This document shows positions 1 to 8,137 of a DNA stretch of 64,000 nt, in pieces; positions within the stretch are counted from its first letter, which is position 1; every line of letters starts with the position of its first letter. The translations under genes were made by a program, and so were the position numbers. Origin of the DNA: Caldilineaceae bacterium (GTDB lineage Bacteria > Chloroflexota > Anaerolineae > Caldilineales > Caldilineaceae); NCBI GenBank assembly GCA_020634755.1, contig JACKBC010000026.1:1-64000 (forward strand), written 5' to 3'. A model generated the notes under the pieces. It did not search any database, was not told the origin of the DNA, and saw only the letters and a program-made list of their open reading frames with translations.

Positions 1-1491
1 CAGATCGTTGTTGGGGTCCGGGTAGTCCATGTACCAACGCACGTAGTTGAGCTGGATCTTGTGCTCCCACATGGTGTCGCGGAAGACTTTGCCTTCCAAC
101 CCCTCCAGCTTCACATCCATGTTCAGGTTCTCTTTGAGCATGGCCTGGATGCCCTGCACCATGAGCGCCGGAATGCCCGAAAGCTCGTCGGCGCGATAGG
201 TGATGGTGATCTCGGGCCAATTCTGACCGCCTTCATAATCCGTACCGGCGAGCAGTTCCATGGCCTTATCGGGGTTGAACTCGGTCAGTTCCTTTACCCA
301 ATCGTACTGGGCCGGGTCCACATAGCCCGGGGAGTCAGGCGGCACAAAGGTATAGGCCGGGCTACCGATGCCCTGCAGAATGGTGTTGATCAGCGTTTCG
401 CGGTCAATGGCGTGGTTAAGCGCCTGCCGCACCTCTTTCACATCAAACGGGGCCATGGAATAAGAGGGGGCCAGGTAAAAGGTGCCAGTGAGGGAGAAGG
501 TTTGCAGCTCTTGAGACAGTTGCGGGTCACCCTGCAAGCGCTTGATTTCGGCCACAGGTACCTGGGCGCGGTCGATTTCATTGGCTTCATAGGCGGCCAG
601 CTGCGCCGCAGAATCCACAATGGGCGAAATTCTCTTGCGCAGCTTGGCCTTGGGCTCCAGTTTAAAGTCCTCATAGCGCTCAAAGACCATCTGCGAATCG
701 TGATCCCACGCAGTCATGGTCCACGGCCCATTGGTCACAATATTTTCGGCTTCGGTCCACTTGTCGCCAAACTCTTCCACCGAGGCGCGATGGGCGGGCA
801 GGGCGGCAACATAGGCCATGACGGTGGGGAAGTAGCCGCGCGGCCCTTCCAACGTGATCTCCAGCGTCAGGTCATCCAGCGCCTTAACCCCAATATCGTC
901 CACGGAGGCGCCGCCACCGGTATTGACCGATTCTCCATTCTTAATGTCAAAGAGGAAAGCGGCATAGGCCGCCGCCGTGGCCGGGTCGAGCTGGCGCTTG
1001 TAGGACCATTCAAAGTCCGAGGCCGTCACCGGATCGCCATTGCTCCAGGTCATGCCTTCCACCAGCTTAAAGGTGTAGACCGTCCCATCATCGCTCAATT
1101 CATAGCTCTCGGCCGCATAGGGCACCGGATTGTAATCTACATCAAAGCGCAGCAAACCGGCGAATAGTTCGGTCTCCCCACCGCAGTAGAGATCCTTGTT
1201 GAAGTCCTGGCTGGAAGGTTCCGAACCAAAAGGATTGCGAAATACCTGCTGCGCATCATCCACCATTTCGCCCGCCGCGACGGCGGCGCTGCTGGATGCG
1301 CCAGATTCACCACCACTTGTGTCGCTAGTGCCCCCAGTGGTGGGGGCGGCGGTGCCACAGGCGGCCAAGAAGGCGCTGGCGCCCGTGGCCGCGCCCAAAA
1401 TCTTCATAAAATCGCGGCGGCTTACCCCCGCCGCTTCCGAACGTTTGATAAAAAGCTCAACTTGCTTAGAATCTTCTGTCCAATGTGACAT
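1..1491 (-). CDS. Peptide ABC transporter substrate-binding lipoprotein (SBP_bac_5 family), 3' end cut by window edge
   Basis: Extracytoplasmic solute-binding protein of a dipeptide/oligopeptide importer. 497 codons are present and the frame is open to base 1, so the C-terminus lies outside the window. The ATG at 1491 follows a strong GGAGG ribosome site. The N-terminus carries a twin-arginine motif (SRRDFMK, residues 24-30), a hydrophobic stretch and a lipobox LAAC with Cys45, so export is probably by Tat followed by lipid anchoring. The mature part reads as family 5 binding protein (FAGLLRFD-like start, the 'AYTF..V.GMTWSNGDPVTASDFEWS' region, and the VRQALNHAIDRE block). It is the third gene of a minus-strand run after two Dpp/Opp-type permeases; the ATPase genes would lie beyond the left edge. 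The exact ligand cannot be read from sequence. Confidence 0.93.
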   Translation of the reverse strand, partial: MSHWTEDSKQVELFIKRSEAAGVSRRDFMKILGAATGASAFLAACGTAAPTTGGTSDTSGGESGASSSAAVAAGEMVDDAQQVFRNPFGSEPSSQDFNKDLYCGGETELFAGLLRFDVDYNPVPYAAESYELSDDGTVYTFKLVEGMTWSNGDPVTASDFEWSYKRQLDPATAAAYAAFLFDIKNGESVNTGGGASVDDIGVKALDDLTLEITLEGPRGYFPTVMAYVAALPAHRASVEEFGDKWTEAENIVTNGPWTMTAWDHDSQMVFERYEDFKLEPKAKLRKRISPIVDSAAQLAAYEANEIDRAQVPVAEIKRLQGDPQLSQELQTFSLTGTFYLAPSYSMAPFDVKEVRQALNHAIDRETLINTILQGIGSPAYTFVPPDSPGYVDPAQYDWVKELTEFNPDKAMELLAGTDYEGGQNWPEITITYRADELSGIPALMVQGIQAMLKENLNMDVKLEGLEGKVFRDTMWEHKIQLNYVRWYMDYPDPNNDL

Positions 1492-1520
1492 CTGTTTTCC
1501 TCCGAAAAGTAGAAAATATT

Positions 1521-1618
1521 TATTGGATGATTAGGTGATTGGATGGCTTGTTGATTAGGTAATTGAGGTTGTATAGAATCACCCAGCCAACCATTTGGCC
1601 AATCAACCTATCCATTAC
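1521..1618. repeat. Imperfect inverted repeat between permease and binding-protein genes
   Basis: A left arm (about 1521-1564, with GATTAGGTGATTGG) is imperfectly complementary to a right arm (about 1578-1618, with CCAATCAACCTATCC). Transcribed from the minus strand it would fold into a long hairpin between the permease stop and the binding-protein start. Such a hairpin could shield upstream mRNA and set unequal expression of the binding protein. A similar GATGATTAGATGATGG string recurs near 20430, so it is probably a dispersed REP-like element. Confidence 0.55.
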
Positions 1619-2532
1619 CGCTTCATTTGGGGGTCAAGCGCATCGCGCAGCCCGTCGCCCAGAAAGGAGAAGGCCAACATGGTGAGCCCAATGGCAATGG
1701 CGGGGAAGGTGGCCAGATACCAGTAGCTGCGCAGGTATTGCTGGTATTCGCCCACCATCTGGCCCCAACTGGGCACGGGTGGACTGATGCCCACGCCGAT
1801 AAAGCTGAGCGCGGCTTCCGTAAAAATCGCATTGGGGACGCCAAAGGTTATGGCGATAATGATGGGCGTCAGCGCGTTGGGTAGCAGGTGCGCCATGATG
1901 ATGCGGCGAGACGGCGCCCCCACCGCCCGGGCCGCAGTGACAAACTCCTTTTCGCGCAGCGACAGGAATTGACCGCGCGTCAAGCGACAAATCGTCACCC
2001 AGCCGGTCAGGCCAATGGCAATAAAGATGTTGGTCAGCCCCGTGCCGAGCGCCGACATAATGAGAATCACAAAAAGCAGCGTGGGGAAGGCGTACATCAC
2101 GTCCACAAAGCGCATGAGATACAGGTCCACTTTGCCACCGTAGTAGCCGGCCACTGCCCCCAGCGGCACACCAATGAAAAAGACAATTACCTGCGCACCC
2201 ACGCCCACCAGCATAGAGATGCGGGCGCCATAGATCAACCGGCTGAACATGTCCTGACCCAGCGGACTGGTGCCAAACCAGTAGGTGGCGTTGGGCGATT
2301 GATAGGCGTCGGCAAAGTTGGTCAAATCGTATGGATAGGGCGCAATCACGTTGGCAAAGATAGCCAAAAAGAGGAAGAAGAGCACCACAATGGCGCCCAA
2401 GACGGCCAACTTGTTGCGGATCAGGCGCTGCCAGGCGTCAATCCACAGATTGGTCTCCTTGCGCATTTTCAGCCCTGCCGCCGCCGATACGGCCGTCGAT
2501 TTGGTAGATTTTGCCGATGCAGCACTTGTCAT
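1615..2532 (-). CDS. dppC: Peptide ABC transporter permease, DppC/OppC type
   Basis: Inner-membrane permease subunit of a peptide importer. The 305-residue protein has an OppC_N-type N-terminus (a basic segment, then a TM helix at about 40-62), the WFGTSPLGQDMFSRL motif that typifies DppC, and the BPD_transp_1 domain with five further TM helices. The EAA loop, which contacts the ATPase, is visible in 'TAARAVGAPSRRIIMAHLLPN'. The ATG is at 2532 with only a weak ribosome site. It follows the DppB-type gene by 83 bp on the same strand and precedes the binding protein, an operon order typical of Dpp systems. Its role in peptide uptake is firm at family level; the specificity is unknown. Confidence 0.95.
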   Translation of the reverse strand: MTSAASAKSTKSTAVSAAAGLKMRKETNLWIDAWQRLIRNKLAVLGAIVVLFFLFLAIFANVIAPYPYDLTNFADAYQSPNATYWFGTSPLGQDMFSRLIYGARISMLVGVGAQVIVFFIGVPLGAVAGYYGGKVDLYLMRFVDVMYAFPTLLFVILIMSALGTGLTNIFIAIGLTGWVTICRLTRGQFLSLREKEFVTAARAVGAPSRRIIMAHLLPNALTPIIIAITFGVPNAIFTEAALSFIGVGISPPVPSWGQMVGEYQQYLRSYWYLATFPAIAIGLTMLAFSFLGDGLRDALDPQMKR

Positions 2533-2615
2533 AAGAAGACTCTCAATATTGGGACTAACCGATTATACAGAATGCGTCGCTACGCAGGCCGGTGAGGGCT
2601 GAACGGTGCTGCTTT

Positions 2616-3545
2616 TCAATCAAAGCGAATCCGCGGGTCGAGCCAACCATAGAGCAGATCGACAATCAGATTCATGATGCCCAGAAAGACGCCATAGAGC
2701 AGGATCACGCCCATGATCATGTTGTAATCGCGGCTGCTCATGCTGGTGACAAAGAACTTGCCCATGCCGGGGATCGAATAGACTTGCTCCACAAAAAAGG
2801 AGCCCGTGCCAATGGCGGCAAAAATAGGCCCCAAAATCGTAACGACGGGAATCAGACCGTTTTTCAGAATATGGCGCATCATCACGGCGCTATTGGAGAG
2901 CCCTTTGGCGCGCGCGGTGCGCACATAGTCCGAGCGGATAATGTCCAAAATGCTAGAGCGCGTATAGCGCGCAATAATGGCCAGCTGCCCCAAGCCCAAC
3001 GTTATGGTGGGCAGCACCCAATGGCGCGGCGTATCCCAGCCCACGGCGGGGAACCATTGCAGCGTAATGCTAAAGAGCAGCAGAAAGAGGATGCCAATCA
3101 CAAAATTGGGCAGGCTAACGCCAAGGGTGGCCACAAAGACACAGAGATAGTCGATCCAGCTATTCTGATTCATGGCGGCCAGCACGCCCAGCGTCACACC
3201 GCCCACCACGGCAAAGAGAAACGCCATGGAGCCCAAGGCCAGCGAAACCGGAAACGTATTGGCAATGATTTCAGAAACAGTGCGGCTTTTGAACTGATAG
3301 GAGAAGCCAAAATCGAAATGTAGTGCGTTCCAGAGGAATGTGCCAAACTGCACGGGTAGCGGTTTGTCCAGCCCATATTTCTCGGCTAGATTCTTCTGCA
3401 ACTCGGGGCTCAGCGGGTTTGCGTTGGGCGCTTGGGGGTCCAGCGGACTGCCCGGTGTGGCGTGCATAACAATAAACGTGATCAGCGCCATGGCCAGCAA
3501 TGTGGGAACCAGCCAGATCAGACGTTCGACCAAATAACGGAGCAT
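2616..3545 (-). CDS. dppB: Peptide ABC transporter permease, DppB/OppB type
   Basis: First gene of the peptide importer operon in this window. The 309-residue protein starts MLRYLVERLIWLVPTLLA, the usual DppB N-terminal TM helix, has the 'PGSPLDPQAPNANPLSPE' external loop, and ends with the BPD_transp_1 domain including the EAA-type 'TARAKGLSNSAVMMRHILKN' ATPase-contact loop and a conserved WLDPRIRFD tail. The ATG at 3545 is preceded by GAGGAG at good spacing. It pairs with the DppC-type gene immediately downstream to make the heterodimeric channel. Confidence 0.95.
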   Translation of the reverse strand: MLRYLVERLIWLVPTLLAMALITFIVMHATPGSPLDPQAPNANPLSPELQKNLAEKYGLDKPLPVQFGTFLWNALHFDFGFSYQFKSRTVSEIIANTFPVSLALGSMAFLFAVVGGVTLGVLAAMNQNSWIDYLCVFVATLGVSLPNFVIGILFLLLFSITLQWFPAVGWDTPRHWVLPTITLGLGQLAIIARYTRSSILDIIRSDYVRTARAKGLSNSAVMMRHILKNGLIPVVTILGPIFAAIGTGSFFVEQVYSIPGMGKFFVTSMSSRDYNMIMGVILLYGVFLGIMNLIVDLLYGWLDPRIRFD

Positions 3546-3572
3546 GTGCTACTCCTCAAAGCTCTTATAAAT

Positions 3573-3668
3573 AATCAGTAGATCACAACGACAAGCGATA
3601 GAGCCGACTTCAACACTTGGGACCGACGCCTGAATTGCCAACACCGTTGCGGTGTACTGGTAATTGAG
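3573..3668 (+). repeat. Dispersed repeat family E, copy 1
   Basis: Shares AATCAGTAGATC near the start, ACCGACGCCT in the middle and a terminal CCGTTGCGGTGTAC with 40189-40275. Reverse-orientation relatives lie at about 4052-4136 and 62386-62475. The terminal ACACCG-TTG-CGGTGT can form a small hairpin. No coding function is seen; probably a non-autonomous mobile or REP-like unit. Confidence 0.55.
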
Positions 3669-3780
3669 ATGCAGTAATGACTTGTACGCGGTTACAGTGT
3701 GGCCCTCTACAATCGCCAGGGGATCGCAACACGGTCGACCTGGCAACTTTTACACCAGGCTTGCGTCAGTCCGCTTTCGT

Positions 3781-3856
3781 GTCTGTCCGAAAATTCTCTG
3801 TACCAAACCGTTCTGCCAGAGACAGCATAGGGTGCACAACCGAATTTACGGATAGG
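3781..3856 (+). repeat. Dispersed repeat family A, copy 1
   Basis: About 76 bp with inverted ends (GTCTGTCCG-AAATTC on the left, GAATTTACGGATAG on the right). It matches 11142-11218 in reverse orientation and 61881-61958 in the same orientation, including an internal CTGCCAGAGACAG hairpin. The arrangement is that of a small MITE. Confidence 0.65.
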
Positions 3857-4051
3857 TTCTCAATACGATATGGCTCGCGACATTGTGAGTCAGTAAGATG
3901 TGAGTCAGTAGATATTTGTCCAAAGAAAGTATGACTGCAATTATGCCTATTGGACAGTGACCCAACAGAGTTTCTTGGGAGGATGATCAGAAACATCTAG
4001 ATGGATTGTATATTATTCTGGTTGCGCTTGTCAATTTTAATATTTTTAATA

Positions 4052-4136
4052 CACCACAACGGTGTGGGCGCGCTAGGCATCGGTCTGGCCTGCTGAATCC
4101 AGCGCTATCTCTTGCGATGCGATCTCCTGATTTTCT
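4052..4136 (-). repeat. Dispersed repeat family E, copy 2 (reverse)
   Basis: Read on the minus strand it begins near ATCAGGAGATCGCA, continues with GCAAGAGATAG and GACCGATGCCTAG, and ends with CACACCGTTGTGGTGT, the same order of blocks as the other family E copies. It sits directly against the stop codon of the ABC exporter at 4135. Confidence 0.5.
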
Positions 4137-5940
4137 ATACAGCTTCCCACGGCTGATAATCCAGCGACTGGTGGCGGAAATAGGTAGTATAGAGTTCGGC
4201 GTAGTGCCCGTCTTGGGCCAACAGATCGTCGTGATTGCCTTCTTCGATGATCTGCCCGTTGCGCAGCACAATAATGCGGTCGGCGGCGCGCACGGTGGAG
4301 AGACGATGCGCAATAATAATGCTGGTGCGGCCGCTGAGCACGCTAGCCAGCGCCGCCTGCACTTGCGCCTCGGTGATGGGATCAATGCTGGCTGTGGCCT
4401 CATCCAGCAGCAGGATGGCCGGATCTTGTAGCAGCACGCGCGCCAGGGCCACCAGTTGGCGCTGGCCCAGCGAGAGTCGGGCGCCTCGTTCGCCTACATC
4501 GGTGTTGATGCCCTGGGGCAGATCCTCGAGCCAGGAACCGTCGCCCAACTGTCTGGCGGCCACCGCTACTTCCGCATCGCTGGCGCCGGGGCGACCATAG
4601 CGGATATTGTCGGCCACCGTGCCGGAGAAGAGAAAGGGCGCTTGCGGCACCAGCCCCAACTGCCGCCGATAGTCGGCCAGATCCAGCGTGCGGATGTCGC
4701 GGCCATCAATGAGCAAGCGCCCACCTTGAAACTCATAAAAACGCATGAGCAGCTTGACCAGGCTCGACTTGCCGGCGCCGGTGTGCCCCACAATGGCCAG
4801 CGTCTCACCTGCCGGAATGGTCAGCGAGAACGCTTCCAGTACGGTGTTGCGCCCAGTGCTGTAATTGAAGGTCACATCCTCAAATTCAATGGCGCCGCGC
4901 AACCGACCCACCGGTTCCTGCGCCGTCTGCACCACCTGCGGCTCGTCGTCGATCAGCGCAAAGACGCGTTCGCTGGCGGCCAGCCCTTGCTGGAATTGGC
5001 TCCAAAACGAGGCAATGCTGGTCAGCGGATAAAAGAAGATGGTTAGCCCCTGCACAAAGAGATACCACTCGCCCACCGAGATGGTCTGGTTGATGGCCAT
5101 GAGCCCACCCACATAGACAATAATGGCCACGCCCACGCCCGAGACCGTATTGAGCAGCGGGAAGATGCTGCCAAAGACCATCATGCGCCGCACCTGCACG
5201 CGGTACGCCTGTTCGTTGATGGCCTGAAAGTCCTGGTAGATGGCCGCTTCCTGGCGGAAGTTTTTGGCCACGGCAATGCCGCTAATGGTCTCCTGAATGG
5301 TGGCGTTGACCGAAGCCGTCGAGCGCTGCGCCAGCTGCATGGCGTGACGCGCCAGCCGCCGAAAGGCCAGGGCAATGGCAATCACAATTGGCCCCAGCGT
5401 CATGGTGATCAGCGCCAGCCGCACGTTCTGGTTCAGCATTACCGCGCTAATGACCACCACCAGCACCAACTGGCTGAGCAGGTCCACGGTTAGCGTAACC
5501 ACGGTGGCAAAGTCCTGCGTGTCCGACGTGACCCGGCTGACAATGCGTCCGGCCGCGTGTTGATCAAAGAATGAAAGGTCGCGACGCATGACGGCCTGAA
5601 AGGCATCCTCGCGCAAGGCCAGCACTACTTCGCCCACGGCGCGCGCCGCATAGCGCTGCTGCACAAAGTTAAAGGCCCAGCCCAACGCGCCCAATACCGT
5701 GACCACGGCCGCCGCGGCCAACAAAAGCTGCAATTGGGGATTGCCGCCCAGCAGATCAATGCTGCGCGAAATCACAATCGGCGTAATCGTAGAAGCTAGC
5801 GAAACCAGCGACACCATGAGCGCTACCAGTGCTACCTTGCGCCAGTGCGGTCGAAAATAGGCGACAATGCGCCGCACCAGTTCTACATCGCTGTATGTGC
5901 GGTCATATTCTTCGGCTTCCAGGCCGGCGGTGAGACCCAT
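4135..5940 (-). CDS. ABC exporter half-transporter (TMD-NBD fusion, MsbA/MdlB-like)
   Basis: Membrane ATPase of the type IV (exporter) fold, 601 residues. Six TM helices occupy roughly residues 35-320, followed by the nucleotide-binding domain: Walker A GHTGAGKS at 385-392, Q-loop 'VPQAPFLFSG', signature LSLGQRQ at 489-495 and Walker B ILLLDEA at 509-515. The signature has Leu where Gly is usual in LSGGQ. The catalytic glutamate after Walker B is present. It starts at ATG 5940, after a spacer of about 590 bp, and stands alone on the minus strand. A second exporter half at 12595-14472 has a degenerate catalytic position, but the two genes are far apart, so pairing is only speculative. The substrate is unknown (drug, lipid or peptide). 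Confidence 0.92.
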   Translation of the reverse strand: MGLTAGLEAEEYDRTYSDVELVRRIVAYFRPHWRKVALVALMVSLVSLASTITPIVISRSIDLLGGNPQLQLLLAAAAVVTVLGALGWAFNFVQQRYAARAVGEVVLALREDAFQAVMRRDLSFFDQHAAGRIVSRVTSDTQDFATVVTLTVDLLSQLVLVVVISAVMLNQNVRLALITMTLGPIVIAIALAFRRLARHAMQLAQRSTASVNATIQETISGIAVAKNFRQEAAIYQDFQAINEQAYRVQVRRMMVFGSIFPLLNTVSGVGVAIIVYVGGLMAINQTISVGEWYLFVQGLTIFFYPLTSIASFWSQFQQGLAASERVFALIDDEPQVVQTAQEPVGRLRGAIEFEDVTFNYSTGRNTVLEAFSLTIPAGETLAIVGHTGAGKSSLVKLLMRFYEFQGGRLLIDGRDIRTLDLADYRRQLGLVPQAPFLFSGTVADNIRYGRPGASDAEVAVAARQLGDGSWLEDLPQGINTDVGERGARLSLGQRQLVALARVLLQDPAILLLDEATASIDPITEAQVQAALASVLSGRTSIIIAHRLSTVRAADRIIVLRNGQIIEEGNHDDLLAQDGHYAELYTTYFRHQSLDYQPWEAV

Positions 5941-6182
5941 TGGAGAGTTTCCTATTCGTGAAGATTTGGGAATGCATGGAAAAAGATTGCAAAGCGACTT
6001 TGATTATATCATAGTTGGGGGTAACCATTAGCAACCATTAGAAATGGACGCCTAATATTGAAAAATCGCCGCCGCGATTTAACCCCAGCCGCTGTGGCGG
6101 TTGCTCGATTTTAGCCGGGGATTCTATCCTGCCGCCCTATGTGCGCCGCCAAATCCCAATGCACCCGGCTCACAAAATTTGA

Positions 6183-6211
6183 TTGACACGCCCTTTCAAC
6201 ATTGATATACT
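6183..6211 (+). promoter_or_regulatory. Strong sigma-70-like promoter (TTGACA-17-TATACT)
   Basis: TTGACA at 6183-6188 and TATACT at 6206-6211 are separated by exactly 17 bp, the optimum for housekeeping sigma factors. No ORF begins for about 320 bp downstream, so it either reads through a long leader into the toxin-antitoxin pair or drives an untranslated RNA. Confidence 0.5.
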
Positions 6212-6482
6212 GGCATGGTCGATATAGTCCGGTTTTAGAGCCCATGTGGTCCAGGTGAGCATCCATTCAAAGCCTATCGAATGGGCAATCATTTTCAGGA
6301 TGTTTTGCGGACAGGTTTTGGGTCAATACGCGGACGCCGCTATTATGCATATAGACGGACACCGTAAAATATCCTTTTTACTCAAGCGGTGTGGAGAAAT
6401 ATACGGACGCCCAGAATAATGGTTGGGACGGCAACTACGAGCCAACTCCCTTCATCCGACTCTGCCTACTTGCAATTGGCTG

Positions 6483-6491
6483 TGGTATAAT
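6483..6491 (+). promoter_or_regulatory. Extended -10 promoter of the toxin-antitoxin pair
   Basis: TGG-TATAAT at 6483-6491 is a perfect extended -10 element 40 bp ahead of the antitoxin start. The -35 region is poor, which suits autoregulated toxin-antitoxin operons. Confidence 0.45.
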
Positions 6492-6530
6492 AGTTGTTAC
6501 TGTGTTTTGTTGATATGGGAGAAAATTTGA

Positions 6531-6863
6531 ATGCATAGGGAACAACAACTTCAGTCAATTGATTATGCAAACGCCGTTGCAGCGCTTGTCGCTGATATGT
6601 CACCCGAACGAGCTGCACAGGTATACGATTTCGTGTGTTTTTTACAGCGTCGGCCTGCTTACCCTTCGCCAATTGCGTTGGATGAAGATGACTGGTTGAA
6701 TGATAGTGAAGAACAAATGCAAGTCGAAGATGCCCTTTGGGAAGCAGCGCAAGCTCGTCACCATGATAAGTTCACATCTTTGATCACAGCAGCGAGAGCA
6801 GAGATTGATGCTGGAACAACAGAACCCCTATTTACGAAAAATGGCGAATTGAAGTTGCCATGA
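6531..6863 (+). CDS. Putative antitoxin paired with a RelE/ParE-like toxin
   Basis: A 110-residue acidic protein with ATG at 6531 behind GGGAGAAAATTTGA. Residues 10-40 contain a helical 'VAALVADMSPERAAQVYDFVCFL' segment like those of DUF2281/antitoxin proteins, followed by an acidic middle (LDEDDWLNDSEEQ) that could wrap the basic toxin. It overlaps the next gene by 4 bp (ATGA), the usual coupling of antitoxin and toxin. No clear DNA-binding fold can be named. The assignment rests mainly on gene order and the neighbour's family. Confidence 0.65.
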   Translation: MHREQQLQSIDYANAVAALVADMSPERAAQVYDFVCFLQRRPAYPSPIALDEDDWLNDSEEQMQVEDALWEAAQARHHDKFTSLITAARAEIDAGTTEPLFTKNGELKLP

Positions 6864-7114
6864 ACTCACGCACTACCCGGAGCTTTCGCGAAACATTTCG
6901 AGCGTTACCGCCAGATGTAAGAGAGCGTGCAAGACAGGCCTACCGTTTATGGCGAGAAAATCCACAATTGCCAGGATTACGGTTTAAACGGGTGGGGGAT
7001 CAAGTTTCAGTTCGCATCGGTCGTCAATATCGCGCGCTTGGAATTTTGCAGGGCGATACAGTTTATTGGTATTGGATCGGCAAGCATGACGAATATGACC
7101 GATTAATTGGCTGA
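6860..7114 (+). CDS. RelE/ParE-superfamily toxin
   Basis: An 84-residue basic protein starting in the 4-bp overlap with the antitoxin. It has the RelE/ParE plan: an N-terminal helix pair (SFRETFRALPPDVRERARQAYRLWRENP), then beta strands with 'GLRFKRVGDQVSVRIGRQYRAL' and 'VYWYWIGKHDEYDRLI'. The R-Y-R and H-D-E-Y residues match the conserved basic/aromatic positions in this group. Predicted action is mRNA cleavage at the ribosome, or gyrase inhibition if it is ParE-like; sequence alone does not separate these. It is immediately followed by a MITE. Confidence 0.8.
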   Translation: MNSRTTRSFRETFRALPPDVRERARQAYRLWRENPQLPGLRFKRVGDQVSVRIGRQYRALGILQGDTVYWYWIGKHDEYDRLIG

Positions 7115-7190
7115 GGTTTGTACTTCAATAGAGTTGCAACCAAAATAGAGTTGCAATAGGTCTCAGGTACAAGTTGTCGTTGTTTCATTA

Positions 7191-7321
7191 GAAGCAGTCT
7201 GAAAAGTCACAATTGGGTCCAAAAATATTCCGGGAAAGGGCCTATTGCGCATGATGTGACCAGGATTTCGTGGCCCTTTCCCGGAATGTGACACACCTCT
7301 ACCACCTTTTCAGACAGCTTC
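7191..7321. mobile_element. MITE with 16-bp terminal inverted repeats and TTA target duplication
   Basis: The 131-bp element is bounded by GAAGCAGTCTGAAAAG (7191-7206) and its inverse CTTTTCAGACAGCTTC (7306-7321), with one mismatch. It is flanked on both sides by TTA, consistent with a 3-bp target duplication. Inside is a perfect 16-bp inverted pair (7227-7242 and 7272-7287, ATTCCGGGAAAGGGCC and its complement). It has no coding capacity, so it would need a transposase supplied in trans. Upstream at about 7128-7157, AATAGAGTTGCAA occurs twice. Confidence 0.8.
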
Positions 7322-7352
7322 TTAGGCTATATGCCCCACTTCATAAACTTCA

Positions 7353-7604
7353 ATGCCATTCGACAAAAGATTGGGGTTATGTGAGGAATGCCGACTCAGG
7401 TTGAAGAAATCAGGAGTATCAGCAACATTCCTTAACGATCTGGAGCATGAACTTAAGCGAATCAAAAAAGGCACTTATTATCGAATTCTAGGATTCATCA
7501 AGCGTCGGCCAATACTTGCAATAGCTATTTCTGTGCTAAGTGCTATGTGTATTAACTTGTTATCCTCTGGATTATATGATCTTATCGTGAAGTTGCTTCA
7601 ATAA
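7353..7604 (+). CDS. Small predicted membrane protein, unknown function
   Basis: An 83-residue ORF with ATG at 7353, a CEEC dicysteine motif at residues 10-13, a basic middle (ELKRIKKGTYYRILGFIKRRP) and one C-terminal TM helix (about 54-74). The positive residues before the helix predict the N-terminus inside the cell. No ribosome site is obvious and no family is recognised. Its lower GC matches the surrounding accessory patch. It could be a real small protein or a chance ORF next to the MITE. Confidence 0.35.
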   Translation: MPFDKRLGLCEECRLRLKKSGVSATFLNDLEHELKRIKKGTYYRILGFIKRRPILAIAISVLSAMCINLLSSGLYDLIVKLLQ

Positions 7605-7842
7605 TGTATTTCACATAGCTGCCAACCACCGAACATCCATTGCAGTTGACCCCAGGAACCGTGCGTGATTCGGTGTTCGTCGCCCGCTTGGGAATGAGTT
7701 GGTTCGGGATGTTTTCGGCCACGGCACCCTCGGGCAACTGAATGTGGCGTTAGCCTCGGCCTCTGGTCAGTTTTGGAGTAAGAATGGCGGGTAAAATGGC
7801 ATATGATGGATTTCTTGCGGGAATTTTTTGCTTTGCTTTCAA

Positions 7843-8082
7843 CGTCCCCCAAAACAGGCAATTCCCAATGACCGTTTTGATGAAAATAGGCTAGGACTTG
7901 ACCATGTGGGATTTGCCGTTGCGTCTCATCATCAACTCCATGAGTTGATGGTTGTTTTAGAAGAGTTAGGCGTCACAACTGCCGGAATCGAGTTTGATCC
8001 AGACGGGCAAAGTGATTATGTCTGTTTTCGTGACCCCGACAATATTCAAGTTGAATTTTATGTCGGGGATTATCACGATTGA
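7843..8082 (+). pseudogene. C-terminal fragment of a VOC/glyoxalase-family protein
   Basis: Translation from about 7843 gives 'NRLGLDHVGFAV', an L-EELGV helix and 'CFRDPDNIQVEFY', which is the second beta-alpha-beta3 half of a vicinal-oxygen-chelate protein with its metal-ligand His and Glu. The first half is missing and no ATG with a ribosome site precedes it; the bases upstream (7605-7842) do not encode it in any frame that I can see. It is therefore called a decayed gene. The truncated VOC gene at 9043 belongs to a different (PhnB-like) subgroup, so the two are not halves of one gene. Confidence 0.65.
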
Positions 8083-8137
8083 AAAAGGTTTGTACGAATT
8101 GCCGTTGACTTCTCGTTGTGCATAGGAGAGAAATATA

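Larger units (their letters stand above)
3546..4134. other. Gene-free spacer packed with dispersed repeats
   Basis: No credible gene. About 3573-3668 is a copy of repeat family E (starts AATCAGTAGATC, ends in the hairpin ACACCGTTGCGGTGT). About 3740-3770 holds a fragment resembling family B (CCAGGCTTGCGT). 3781-3856 is a family A copy. About 4052-4136 is a second family E copy in the opposite orientation, abutting the stop codon of the next gene. See the separate repeat entries. Confidence 0.6.
5941..6530. other. Spacer with two promoters and iterated GGACGCC motifs
   Basis: No open frame of note. 6062-6122 is rich in short GC inverted repeats (for example AATCGCCGCCGCGATT). A near-consensus sigma-70 promoter lies at 6183-6211, and a second promoter at 6483-6491 serves the toxin-antitoxin pair. 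Between them a motif like ATACGGACGCC occurs three times (about 6337, 6353 and 6400). A transcript of about 300 nt could start at about 6218 without coding for protein. Confidence 0.5.

Noticed and set aside
61..1167. Long plus-strand open frame opposite the binding-protein gene
   Set aside because: It is a shadow of the minus-strand binding protein; composition is biased and no motifs are present.
6218..6240. GTTTTAGAGC string reminiscent of a CRISPR repeat
   Set aside because: It occurs once, without spacers, repeats or cas genes.
7605..7842. Possible N-terminal half of the VOC gene upstream of the fragment
   Set aside because: I could not find a frame carrying VOC first-half motifs; stops interrupt all three plus frames.
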